The position numbers were made by a program, and so were the translations under genes. Shown here one piece after another: positions 9,193-19,200 of a DNA stretch of 64,000 nucleotides. Positions within the stretch are counted from its first letter, which is position 1. Each line of letters starts with the position of its first letter. A model generated the notes under the pieces. That model searched no databases and was not told the origin of the DNA. It saw only the letters and a program-made list of their open reading frames with translations. Origin of the DNA: Microglena sp. YARC (lineage: Eukaryota > Chlorophyta > Chlorophyceae > Chlamydomonadales > Chlamydomonadaceae); NCBI GenBank assembly GCA_022414725.1, contig CM039462.1:99470579-99534578 (forward strand), written 5' to 3'.

Positions 9193-11486
9193 TACACATA
9201 TACATATATATATACATATACATATATATATTAACTCCTATATATATATATATAGAGGATCCTCACCCCAGTTCCCAGGCCATTATGAACCACCATGAAT
9301 GTGTTTATTGAGACTTAATTTTTTTACATGAATGCACATGTTAACATATTATACGACCATCAACTTCAAAAGCGATTAAATATTCAAAACATATAAGTAG
9401 AAAAATTAAATGCAAGAACAATATCAGGAATGAGAAGCTCTCCTCAGGTGTGACCCAGGTGCGACCCAGGGCACAAATCACTCACTCGCAGTCGCACTTC
9501 GTGGCGACCAAGGGCCCATTTCGCCCTGAACTCGCACACCTGAGGGTCACACAAGGGTCACACCGCGTCGCACAATGTGCGACCGGTCGCGCACAAAAAA
9601 ACTAATAAGAAGACAGTTTAAATGCAAGAACAATGTGCGACCTGTCGCGCACAAAAAAAAACTAATAAGAAGACAATTTAAATGCAAGAACAATGAATAC
9701 CTGGAGTGAGAAGCTCTCCTCAGCCATCATGGATCCCTCATCCTGCTCAATGAACTCAGAAATAGCAACACTTGAATCCGGTGGATCCTCTATCGTGCCT
9801 GTCACATCCATGCTTTCTACTGCTACCTTAGATGAGTCCAACACGAGGGTATCACTCCCAGAACCAGAACCAGAACCGGCCAGCTGGCTACCAGAACCAG
9901 AACCAGAACCGGACAGCTGGCTACCAGAACCAGAACCAGAACCGGCCAGCTGGCTACCAGATGCCCCTGCTGCTGTGCTGCTGCTAGACTTGTGCTTCTG
10001 CATGCTGCTGCGGGCGGGCGCTGGCCGAGGTGGGAGGGCATTGAGACCTACTGGCTTGGGCACTGGAAGGTGGGTGGGAAGGTGCAGCTGGAGAAGGTAG
10101 GTTTCAGAGCGCCAAGGTAGCCTGCCATTGGGGGTGGGTGGGTGGGGGGTGGGTGTTTGGGGGTGGGTGGGTGGGTGTGTTTGGGGGTGGGTGGGTGGGT
10201 GGAGGTGCAGCTGGAGAAGATAGGTTTCAGAGAGCCCACGGTAGCCTGCCATTGGGGGTGTGTGGGTGTGTGGGTGGGTGGGTTTGGGGGTGAGGGTGGG
10301 TGGGTGGAGGTGCAGCTGGAGAAGGTAGGTTTCAGAGCGCCACGGTAGCCTGCCATTTGTGGTGGGTGGGTGGGTGTGTTTGGGGGTGGATGGGTGGGTG
10401 TGTTTGGGGGTGAGGGTGGGTGGGTGTGTTTGGGGGTGGGTGGGTGGAGGTGCAGGTGGAGAAAAATAGGTTTCAGTGCGCCACGGTAGCCTGCCATTGG
10501 GGGTGGGTGGGTGGGTGGGTGGGTGGGTGGGGTTGGTGGGTTTGGGGGTGGGTGGGTGGAACCGCGCAAGTGGACCTCTCACCTGTGCTGCAAAGAAGCC
10601 TGTACTTCACATCTGCGCAAGTGGAACTCTCACCTGTGCTGCAAAGAAGCCTGTACTTCACATCTGCGCAAGTGGAACTCTCACCTGTGCTGCAAAGAAA
10701 CCTGTACTTCACATCTGCGCAAGTGGACCTCTCACCTGTGCTGCAAAGAAGCCTGTACTTCACATCAGCGCAAGTGGACCTCTCACCTGTGCTGCAAAGA
10801 AGCTCGTACTTCACATCAGCGCAAGTGGAACTCTCACCTGTGCTGCAAAGAAGCCTGTACTTCACATCTGCGCAAGTGGACCTCTCACCTGTGCTGCAAA
10901 GAAGCTCGTACTTCACATCAGCGCAAGTGGACCTCTCACCTGTGCTGCAAAGAAGCTTGTACTTCACATCAGCGCAAGTGGAACTCTCACCTGTGCTGCA
11001 AAGAAGCTCGTACTTCACATCAGCGCAAGTGGAATTCTCACCTGTGCTGCAAAGAAGCCTGTACTTCACATCTGCGCAAGTGGAATTCTCACCTGTGCTG
11101 CAAAGAAGCTCGTACTTCACATCAGCGCAAGTGGAACTCTCACCTGTGCTGCAAAGAAGCTTGTACTTCACATCAGCGCAAGTGGAACTCTCACCTGTGC
11201 TGCAAAGAAGCTCGTACTTCACATCAGCGCAAGTGGAACTCTCACCTGTGCTGCAAAGAAGCCTGTACTTCACATCTGCGCAAGTGGAATTCTCACCTGT
11301 GCTGCAAAGAAGCTCGTACTTCACATCAGCACAAGTGGAACTCTCACATGTGCTGCAAAGAAGCTTGTACTTCACGTCAGCGCAAGTGGACTTCTCACCT
11401 GTGCTGCAAAGAAGCCTGTACTTTCACCAGAGACGGCTGCTCCCTAGACTGAGAGCTGTACGCCTTCTTCACGATCGATGCAAACC
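4679..11486 (-). CDS. Uncharacterised multi-exon gene, Ser/Gly/acidic-rich protein
   Basis: Four minus-strand exons join with consistent codon phase. (1) 11399-11486, FASIVKKAYSSQSREQPSL..., ends phase 2 at CAGCACAG|GTGAGA. (2) 9701-10121 starts GGCAG|GCTACC, carries three SGSQLAGSGSGSG-type repeats and an acidic tail ending EESFSLQ. (3) 5577-5715, GIDVKRDPPPNGKNEEPTSG through LDLRELQESINVIMAAT. (4) from 5304 downwards, NNSRLKKLLTQHELDRLRGG, then a Glu/Gly-rich segment and two copies of VSDSGGMNGSRQTSARLSK. The frame of exon 4 stays open to 4061, but its last third is R6 and R3 repeat sequence, so the true end (donor or stop) is probably near 4680. The 5' end is not identified and may lie in 11490-13270, giving a head-to-head arrangement with MED8. 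I do not recognise the family; the N-terminal part looks disordered and LRELQESINVIMAATANNSRLKKLL could be helical. Joining exons 2 and 3 across a 4-kb intron is inferred from phase only. Confidence 0.55.
5305..5576. repeat. GGTGGT- and CA-rich intron of the uncharacterised gene
   Basis: The minus-strand intron (GTGGGT donor at 5576, CTGCAG acceptor at 5305) is filled with GGTGGTGGGT units (5330-5460) and (CA)n (5490-5560). Confidence 0.7.
5985..6300 (-). repeat. Two acceptor-spanning copies of exon 3 of the uncharacterised gene
   Basis: At 5990-6030 and 6222-6296 the minus strand repeats the CTGCAG|GGGATTG junction of the exon at 5577-5715. The 6222-6296 copy encodes GIDVERDPPPNGKNEEPTSG, almost identical to the real exon start, and is preceded by GTGTCTTTCTGCAG, a good acceptor. 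The 5990 copy retains the acceptor and about 20 exon bases. Either copy could be used as an alternative exon start. Confidence 0.75.
6339..6402 (+). mobile_element. R1 element, partial
   Basis: CCAGGGGTAGGCCAAATAGG followed by GGGACTTGCCCAACCGTG, the core of the R1 family (about 12 copies in the window). Confidence 0.6.
6508..7175. other. (TA)n microsatellite and unassigned AT-rich DNA
   Basis: (TA)n at about 6508-6555, followed by about 600 bases of AT-rich unique sequence with no exon-like ORF that I can support. Confidence 0.5.
7225..7500 (-). other. GC-richer coding-like island
   Basis: Composition rises sharply relative to its flanks and both strands are open. The minus frame starts MNSEQIMSSANASARRAA and stays open for 90 codons with Arg/Ala-rich content. 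It lies within the long intron inferred for the uncharacterised gene. It could be an exon, a processed fragment or a regulatory CpG-like island; no homology is recognised. Confidence 0.2.
7575..7960. repeat. (TA)n and poly-C/(CA)n microsatellites
   Basis: (TA)n at 7580-7620; poly-C running directly into (CA)n at 7757-7798 and again at 7897-7940. Confidence 0.85.
8254..8945 (-). other. Coding-like region with an internal partial duplication
   Basis: The minus strand contains MAASNLDPEDSLFGGHLL starting at about 8937, a charged stretch MSKEELDRARQRQQES, and AHAARPEELRQAHNQAGREQ running into DEREAAKLLLTKPGVKTLL and RSYTRLIIKPDLQ. Its start is not in one continuous frame. RSYARLIIKPDV occurs as a second copy about 120 bases upstream in another frame, so a segment was duplicated. 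This could be an unrecognised small gene or a decayed one. Confidence 0.25.
9150..9255. repeat. (TA)n / TATACATA microsatellite
   Basis: Alternating TA and TACA units. The 9100-9150 flank is (CCACGA)n-like. Confidence 0.85.
9405..9700 (-). repeat. Copies of the exon 2 donor junction of the uncharacterised gene
   Basis: The junction AGCTTCTCACTCCAG|GTATTC at 9701 is repeated in diverged form at about 9410-9447. The intron segment ACTAATAAGAAGACA..TTTAAATGCAAGAACAAT occurs at about 9600-9633 and 9661-9693. The region between has repeated GTGCGACC and GGTCGCGCAC motifs. Confidence 0.65.
10122..10560 (-). repeat. Three acceptor-spanning repeats upstream of exon 2 (uncharacterised gene)
   Basis: The minus-strand junction AATGGCAG|GCTACC plus about 45 bases of exon 2 (encoding LPWRSETYLLQLHL) is repeated at about 10205-10250, 10312-10360 and 10450-10498. 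The copies are separated by (CCCACC)n tracts that would act as polypyrimidine tracts. Confidence 0.85.
10561..11398 (-). repeat. 51-bp array of about 16 donor-spanning repeats after exon 1 (uncharacterised gene)
   Basis: Each unit carries the last about 23 bases of the exon at 11399-11486 (GCTTCTTTGCAGCACAG) followed by the donor GTGAGA and about 28 intron bases. Because 51 is a multiple of 3, several frames on both strands stay open for about 300 codons, which makes false repeat proteins. Copies differ at a few positions (AGCCTG/AGCTCG/AGCTTG; CATCT/CATCA). Confidence 0.9.
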
Positions 11487-11599
11487 CTGCAAGAGAAGAA
11501 GTGCAAGCAAACCTGAGAGAGCTTCATCCTGTCAAAAACGCAATTCTCGCTGAGTTTGAGGATCACACTAACCTTTGTCCGGAAATCGTGCAAACAAAA

Positions 11600-11700
11600 A
11601 AAGGATAACGCCTGGAGGGGCGTGGTGTTAAGGGGACCCTCCCGTACGCCGCAGCTGGGGAAAGTTACCCTGGTAGATATAGTTAGTGTCACCCTTCAGG
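11600..11700 (+). mobile_element. R2 interspersed repeat
   Basis: AACGCCTGGAGGGGCGTGGT, then TGTTAAGGGGACCC and a GGGGAAAGTTACCCTGGTAG-like end. A related copy starts at 14487. Only two copies are seen here. Confidence 0.45.
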
Positions 11701-11881
11701 AGGTAGGGGCTCCTTCATGCAACGTGTGGCAAGAATGCTGGTACAGGAGGCAATAGATTCTCTGTGCAGCTTAGAGATGAGTTTGTCTGCGTGTTTGCGC
11801 CCAGAAATCTTGAACAGTACTAAGTCTACCCAGAACGCAGGGTAGCGCCCTTGTTGGGATACGCTATTGACAGGATGAGAA

Positions 11882-11952
11882 ATACTAGTCTACCAATGCA
11901 CCTATCGATCATCTGCAACAGATGACTGATAGGTGCATTGGTAGACTAGTAT
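11882..11952. repeat. Perfect 25-bp hairpin
   Basis: Arms 11882-11906 (starts ATACTAGTCTACC) and 11928-11952 are exact reverse complements, separated by 21 bases that themselves contain CATCTG/CAGATG. It lies in the presumed divergent intergenic region upstream of MED8. Confidence 0.9.
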
Positions 11953-12104
11953 GGCTCAACCTGTCAACATGTCCAAACCAACTTGGGTCCACTAGTGGCG
12001 TTTCTACCACCCATTTTTACTCCACCTGCAGACCTCGGATAGCCTGAAGGCTCATGGACAATGGCTCACACCCAATCCAAACCTCGAAATAAAGCACACA
12101 CAAA

Positions 12105-12365
12105 GCTACGAGATGCCATGAGATGACCAGATCCCCCCAGGCTATGTCTGATAACGCTGGATACATAACGTTGTCTCAGGGTTGGCATTTTAGTCTACAC
12201 TCCACTGCCACAGTTTGGCCAATGTTTAGATACGACACAAAGCTACGAGATGCCATGAGATGTCCAGATCCCCAGGATATGTCTGATAACGCTGCATACA
12301 TATCGTCGTCTCGGGGTAGGCACGTTGGTCTACACTCCACCGCCACAGTTTGACCAATGTTTAGA
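12105..12365. repeat. Two-copy tandem duplication of about 125 bp
   Basis: GCTACGAGATGCCATGAGAT ... GTTTAGATACG/CA is present twice, starting at about 12109 and 12243. No coding evidence. Confidence 0.8.
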
Positions 12366-13271
12366 TCATCAGACCAAGTTGGGTCTGGTGGCTGTGCTGT
12401 ACTACCTTTGTGTACTCAATACACACACTGTCTGCCTCATGAAAGTTGGTGGACCATGTGACCCATCCAAGCCAACCCAAGGCTACCCAAGACAACACAG
12501 GACAACCCGAGACAAGACGATACAAAACGAGACAAGACGAGACAAGACAAGCATATGTGGATCCATTGGGGAGCCACACTCATTTCACATGGTGGAGCCC
12601 AGGTCAGATAGTGGGCCCCCAAGCTCACCTGTGTTGAGCCAAGCACGCAATGTCTGCTCCAAGACTGCAACAAGCCTGCGCGATGACGGATTTTAGAGCG
12701 CGTAAGTTTAAGAGGGTCAAAAACGCAGAACCCTTCTGGCTGAAGTCAGCAGATATTTACTTTTCGAAGTGCGAGGCAAGCGTGTAGTCGTGAAAGGCAT
12801 CGTGCCGCTCCATCCTGGCGTACTAATATCCGGATGGAGCTAGCATGTATCTCAAATATTATAATGTTGCTCTTGGCTATTCTAGACTCCGATGTTTTTA
12901 CAAAATCCTGACTCACTGAAATATTGTTCGTCAGCCCAGTCACGCACACCCGAGGCATTACTCGATTGGGCAGGCCCCCATTATTTGGATCCGAATCCGA
13001 ACTGGACCAGCAGCTCCATGCGATCTTAGACAAGCCAGCTTGCGGTCCCGTCATTCTTCCCCTCGCGCTCACCCTGTCTGGGCGCACTCGCTGATTTGAT
13101 TTCAGGGCATCCATCCTTGCCGTTCACACTTCGTACCGTCCCCTTTTCTTCCAGTCCTCGTGGACGGTGCCCTTGTTTTAGATGCTCAAGCATTGAGCTC
13201 AACCTGCGAGAGATAGCTAGTGAGAGATATCATTGAGCCCAGTGAGAGATACCTCATCCCTTGCTTCAGCC
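12366..13271. other. Unassigned region upstream of MED8
   Basis: Contains a (GACAAGACGA)n stretch at 12485-12555 and unique sequence to the MED8 start. The presumed MED8 promoter lies here. Repeated GAGAGATA/CATTGAGC motifs occur at 13190-13255, just before the start codon. No TATA box can be asserted. Confidence 0.4.
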
Positions 13272-16200
13272 ATGGCTCAAGCACCCCAGGCCTCTGATGT
13301 GGTCCAGTCCCTCATGGGCTCTGGCTCAAGCCAGTTCAATCTTGCAGCGGTCAGTTGAATCAGTTGGATCATTTTTTTGAAGTTCTGACCTTCCAACACA
13401 GCTCATATCAACTCCCCGCCATCTGCATCCTATCCCATCATGATGCATTTTTGAATGTTGAGGCTGGCTGTCCAGATTTGTTAAGATGTTCTTAGTTTCT
13501 ACTCGGCACCTCATGATACGTGGTGTTGAAGGAGTGCTTGGCTAGGTCTTGATTCTATACGAGTGCATTGTATGCTTACGCTCTGCCACTGTCTGATCAC
13601 GAGAATTATAAACGTTCATAGAGACAAGCATGGGATATCAAACTGCAGAGAGGGGTGACGTGGTTGAAGTTTGAATGACCAGCTAGTTTTATGGGCGAGG
13701 TAGCACACTGTGGACTGAAGTATTGGACCAGGCATGGTCGAGAAATGACGCATGCCCCAAGTGCCTGTCATGCAGAGGTTTATTTTTCTTGTCTTACATG
13801 GGGCCCTGGTAGAATGGGATAAAAACGCATGGGAGATGGGTGGGGGGGGTAGAGAAGGGAAGAGGGGCAGGAGCAGCTCTAACCACTGCATTGTCCTTTC
13901 TCCCAATTGGCATTCACACACGCACACACACATACTCCTCCCTATAACTAATTCCTTCTGAGTATCTGGCCACAAATGTAGGGTCTGGGGTGAATATCTT
14001 CTTGGCAGAATATCTTCATTTTTTGTTCTGTGATCTGTTGTGAATCCTCTACTGCGTGTTTTAGCATTTTATATACATATATATATATATGTGCAAGGTA
14101 GATGGATGTGTCACCCACCTGTCCACCGTGAGTGTGTACATGATCCACTCTCCTGTAGCCATATGGCTGGGGCGTGATATCAACAGATTGCAGTAGACCC
14201 TGGGATCCAAAAAACTAGGGCTTACTGCGAGATTGTTCTTATTACGCGAAGGAGCGATGCTATTCACTTTCGCGGGCATCGAACTTTCACTGAAGTGGTC
14301 TAGTTCCAAACTTAACCCGTCATAATGCTGGCCCTGGAATCATGTATGTCCGTTGTTACAGTCCAGAGGTAGGCCAAATAGACTTAAGGGACTTGCCCAA
14401 CTATGATACCAGGAGGGGCTAAAACAGAACAGACACTGATGAACTGAGCCACAAACACATGTGCACAACTGGCTTGCAATGTAATGATAACGCCTGGTGG
14501 GGCGTGGTGTTAAGGGAGCCCGTCATTCGCGGGTGGGGAGCGGTCTCCTACCTCAACTGGACAAGCTACCATCGCGGTAGACGACGACCTGCAACATCAA
14601 GAGCGACCAAAGGGGGAGTCGAACCCCCGACTCTTCATTCTTTAGCGATCTGGTCTACCACTAGACCATTGTAAATCACTGAAAGAGGCTAACTGGCTTG
14701 CAAACAACAAACAAGAGTATGCGATGGGATGCACATGTGCACAACTTGCATGACATTTTGTACTGTTCCTTTTGAGGGCTACGCATAGCAGCTTCTAGGC
14801 AGCTCCTTTCCCCCATCCTTGGGCCAAACCTGAAGCTAGCATTAACTGTGGTCATATGAACTTGCAATGCAGGTGCGCTCTCGCACTGAGGAGCTGAGAC
14901 ACTCAGTAGATGATTGCTTCATCTACTGAGTGTCTCAGCTCCTATCCCCTATCCTTGGGCCAAACCTGAAGCTAGCATTAACTGTGGTAATATGAACTTG
15001 CAATGCAGGTGCGCTCTCGCACTGATGAGCTGGGACGCTCAGTAGATGATAACTTCATATACTGAGCGTCTCAGCTCCTTTTCCCTATCCTTGGGCCAAA
15101 CCTGAAGCTAGCATTAACTGTGGTCGTATGAACTTGCAATGCAGGTGCGCTCTCGCACTGAGGAGCTGAGGCGCTCAGTAGATGAAGTCATTATCGCCTT
15201 GCGATTGAACGCTAGTAGGCTGGGCTGGGAGGACATCCTGAAGAAGTTTGCGACAATTAACCTGAAAGTGAGTTGGTGGGGTAGGGTGGGGTGGGGTGGG
15301 GGTGGTAGAAGTTTGCGACAATTAACCTGAGAGTGAGTTGGTGGGGTAGGGTGGGGTGGGGTGGTGGAGTGGTGGGTGGTGGTAGAAGTTTGCGACAATT
15401 AACCTGAGAGTGAGTTGGTGGGGTAGGGTGGGGTGGGGTGGGGGAGTGGTGGGTGGTGGTAGAAGTTTGCGACAATTAACCTGAAAGTGAGTTGGTGGGG
15501 TGGTGGGGTGGGGTGGTGGCCGGTGGGTGGTGGTAGAAGTTTGCGACAATTAACCTGAAATTGAGTTGGTGGGGTGGTGGGGTGGGGTGGTGGGTGGTGG
15601 TGGTAGAAGTTTTGCAACAATTAATCTGAAAGTGAGTTGGTGGGGTGGGGTGGGGTGGTGGAGTGGTGGGTGGTGGTAGAAGTTTGCGACAATTAACCTG
15701 AGAGTGAGTTGGTGGGGTAGGGTGGGGTGGAGTGGTGGGTGGTGGTAGAAGTTTGCGACAATTAACCTGAGAGTGAGTTGGTGGGGTAGGGTGGGGTGGG
15801 GTGGGGGAGTTGTGGGTGGTGGTAGAAGTTTGCGACAATTAACCTGAAAGTGAGTTGGTGGGGTGGTGGCGTGGGGTGGTGGGTGGTGGTGGTAGAAGTT
15901 TGCAACAATTAATCTGAAAGTGAGTTGGTGGGGTAGGGTGGGGTGGAGTGGTGGGTGGTGGTCGAAGTTTGCGACAATTAACCTGAAAGTGAGCTGGTGG
16001 GGTAAAGTGGGGTGGTGGAGTGGTGGGTGGTGGTAGAAGTTTGCGACAATTAACCTGAGAGTGAGTTGGTGGGGTAGGGTGGGGTGGGGTGGGGGAGTTG
16101 TGGGTGGTGGTAGAAGTTTGCGACAATTAACCTGAAAGTGAGTTGGTGGGGTGGTGGCGTGGGGTGGTGGGTGGTGGTGGTAGAAGTTTGCAACAATTAA

Positions 16201-19200
16201 TCTGAAAGTGAGTTGGTGGGGTAGGGTGGGGTGGAGTGGTGGGTGGTGGTCGAAGTTTGCGACAATTAACCTGAAAGTGAGCTGGTGGGGTAAAGTGGGG
16301 TGGTGGAGTGGTGGGTGGTGGTAGAAGTTTGCGACAATTAACCTGAGAGTGAGTTGGTGGGGTAGGGTGGGGTGGAGTGGTGGGTGGTGGTAGAAGTTTG
16401 CGACAATTAACCTGAAAGTGAGTTGGTGGGGTAGGGTGGGGTGGTGGAGTGGTGGGTGGTGGTAGAAGTTTGCGACAATTAACCTATAAGTGAGTTGGTG
16501 GGGTAGGGTGGGGTGGAGTGGTGGGTGGTGGTAGAAGTTTGCGACAATTAACCTGAGAGTGAGTTGGTGGGGTGGGGTGGGGTGGGGTGGTGGAGTGGTG
16601 GGTGGTGGTCGAAGTTTGCGACAATTAACCTGAGAGTGAGTTGGTGGGGTAGGGTGGGGTGGAGTGGTGGGTGGTGGTAGAATTTTGCGACAATTAACCT
16701 GAAATTGAGTTGGTGGGGTGGTGGGGTGGGGTGGTGGGTGGTGGTGGTAGAAGTTTGCAACAATTAATCTGAAAGTGAGTTGGTACACTTCAGTGTGACG
16801 TCCAGGTGCCGTGAACTGTGAGCGACCCCCCTTTCAAATGGATATACCCCCACGACCTTCGAATGTGGCGGAAGTGGGACTCGAATCCGGGTCAGGACTC
16901 TCGGATACACTTCCAGTGTTTCTTTTTGAGGCTACAAGTAGCAGCTTCTTGGCAGCTCCTTTCCACCGCCCTTGGGCTAAACCTGAAGGTAGCCAGTGTT
17001 TCTGAAAGTTGATATGACGTGCATTCCAATGCAGCTGCAAGCATTGGATTTGACCCAGTGACTGGCTATTGGAGCTGGGGGGAAGCTGCCATGAGTAACC
17101 CAAAAAGGGAACAGTGTACACTACAGCGCTGATGTCCAGGTGCAGTGGAATGTGAGCGACCCCCCTCTCCAATGGATATACCCCCATCACCTTTGAATGT
17201 GGCGGGAGTGGGACTAGAATCCGGGGCGGGACTCATACAGTTTGTAGTCTCAGCCCTTCTGAGTTGCAACCCAGGGGATGTAGAAATGATATTCTGTATC
17301 ATGTAGCATGTTTTGTAGTAGGTATCATATTTTTTAGTCTGTATTGCAAGGGGTGGTCAGATGGGCCAAAAGGGGCTTGCCCAACCTCCTCTGATGATGT
17401 AGAGATACCCCTCAATAAGTAGGAGGGTGTTGTTGGATTTGCTCGGTGAACAGACTCATCGGACATTTGTATGTGGTGCACAAGGGAGGATCTAGTTAGA
17501 GCTTTTGTTTCCGCTAGCAGTAGCGATCGCTGGGAACCTGTTTTGGCCAAACCTTCCGCTTCCATTAGACTCGAATCTCGGTCCCGCCCCCCGAACCCCC
17601 TAGGCCGGCCCTTCTGGCCGCCTACCCAAATCGCTACCAGGAGCCCAACCTTGAATGACACCAAATCCCTGATCGCTACCAGCAGACCCATTTTCTGAAG
17701 CAAAATAAACTCAGCATGTAGTAGTAGTTATATGGATGTTGATATTCATGTGGGCAAGCTGGGCTCTTGTGCTAAGTGCTTTTAGAGGCATTTTTATAAC
17801 ACTTGTAATGTATTTATTTATGTATAATTTATATTTATATTCATATCGGCATACGCTAGAGATTCCATTATTTTTGAATTATAAACCAGTGTGCAGGCTT
17901 GTCGCATTGATAAGTTGTTGATATTCAGGTGGGCAAGCTAAGCTCATGCCACACCAGTCAGTGTTTTTTATTTCAGATTTCTGTAGTCTAGGTTGAGTAG
18001 CTACTTGGGCTACTCAACCCTGATTTCAGGATAGTTACGTAGCTATCGCATGGTGGAGCGCTAAGCGCGGAGCCTGGGGGGGTCGGGGGGCAGCGCGTCC
18101 TGATATCGGGGGGTCCGGGGGGTGTAGCATTCTACAGAATGGCGACACGTCATCGAAAATGAAACACTGACACCATTGCTTATTGACAAGTAAGGCCTCA
18201 TGTCCCTCTCTCGGATTAATATACAACTTCTAACCATCTTCCCACGTTGACGAGTATTTTCCACATGTCTGTCTTGCCGTGTGGCATGCAGAACAACGAT
18301 ATAAATAGCAGTATCTCTCTCCCTCCACTGTCTTTTTACCCAATGACACGTCGTCATTCTGCCGTTGCACGGCCAGGCAACAATCCTGAAATAACCCAAT
18401 TAGCTACTCAACCTGGCCTACAGAAATCTGAAATAAAAAGCACTGTCACACACCTGCAGATATTGGTACTGAAGGAGCAAATTCGAGGATTGCTAAAGCA
18501 GGTTGTTGTACATCCTAAAGTGGTCGATGAACCAATGATAGCCCAAGGTAAGAACAGTCGACAGCAAGAGACAGGTTGATGTGTTTTCTCTTGTCCTGCA
18601 CCCTGGTCAGACCACACTCTTGTCCTGGTCAGATCACACGCATCCTGGTCAGATCACACTCTTGTCCTGCATCCTGGTCAGATCACACTCTTGTCCTGCA
18701 TCCTGGTCAGATCACACGCTGCCTGGTCAGATCACACTCTTGTCCTGCATCCTGGTCAGGTTACACGCTGCCTGGTCAGATCACACTCATGTCCTGCATC
18801 CTGGTCAGATTACACGCTGCCTGGTCAGATCACACTCGTGTCCTGCATCCTGGTCAGGTTACACGCTGCCTGGTCAGATCACACTCTTGTCCTGCATCCT
18901 GGTCAGGTTACACGCTGCCTGGTCAGATCACACTCTTGTCCTGCATCCTGGTCAGGTTACACGCTGCCTGGTCAGATCACACTCTTGTCCTGCATCCTGG
19001 TCAGGTTAAACGCTGCCTGGTCAATTCACACTCTTGTCCCGCATCCTGCATCCTGCGTCCTGGTCAGATCACACGCTGTTAAACCTGGAGAAGGGATATC
19101 TTGGATGCATGCTTGGCATACAGCCAACTTGTTGTGTTGCCGTCTACCATGCCTGCTTGGCCTGCTGCCGAAGTATTTTTTACCGTTTACTATGCCTGCT

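Noticed and set aside
10473..11375. 300-codon ORF with a 17-residue Cys-containing repeat (STCADVKY...), resembling a repetitive secreted peptide
   Set aside because: The unit is the exon end plus donor of the 11399-11486 exon repeated at 51 bp. Because 51 is divisible by three, frames on both strands stay open. It is intronic.
10420..11553. 377-codon plus-strand ORF and overlapping plus-strand ORFs with repeats such as SPVLQRSLYFTSAQV
   Set aside because: Shadow of the same 51-bp array; three frames give similarly long ORFs.
14600..14675. Functional tRNA gene on the minus strand
   Set aside because: T-arm and D-arm fit, but acceptor and anticodon stems do not pair; kept only as tRNA-like.
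15550..16788. 412-codon minus-strand Pro/His-rich ORF
   Set aside because: Antisense of the MED8 exon-2 donor array.
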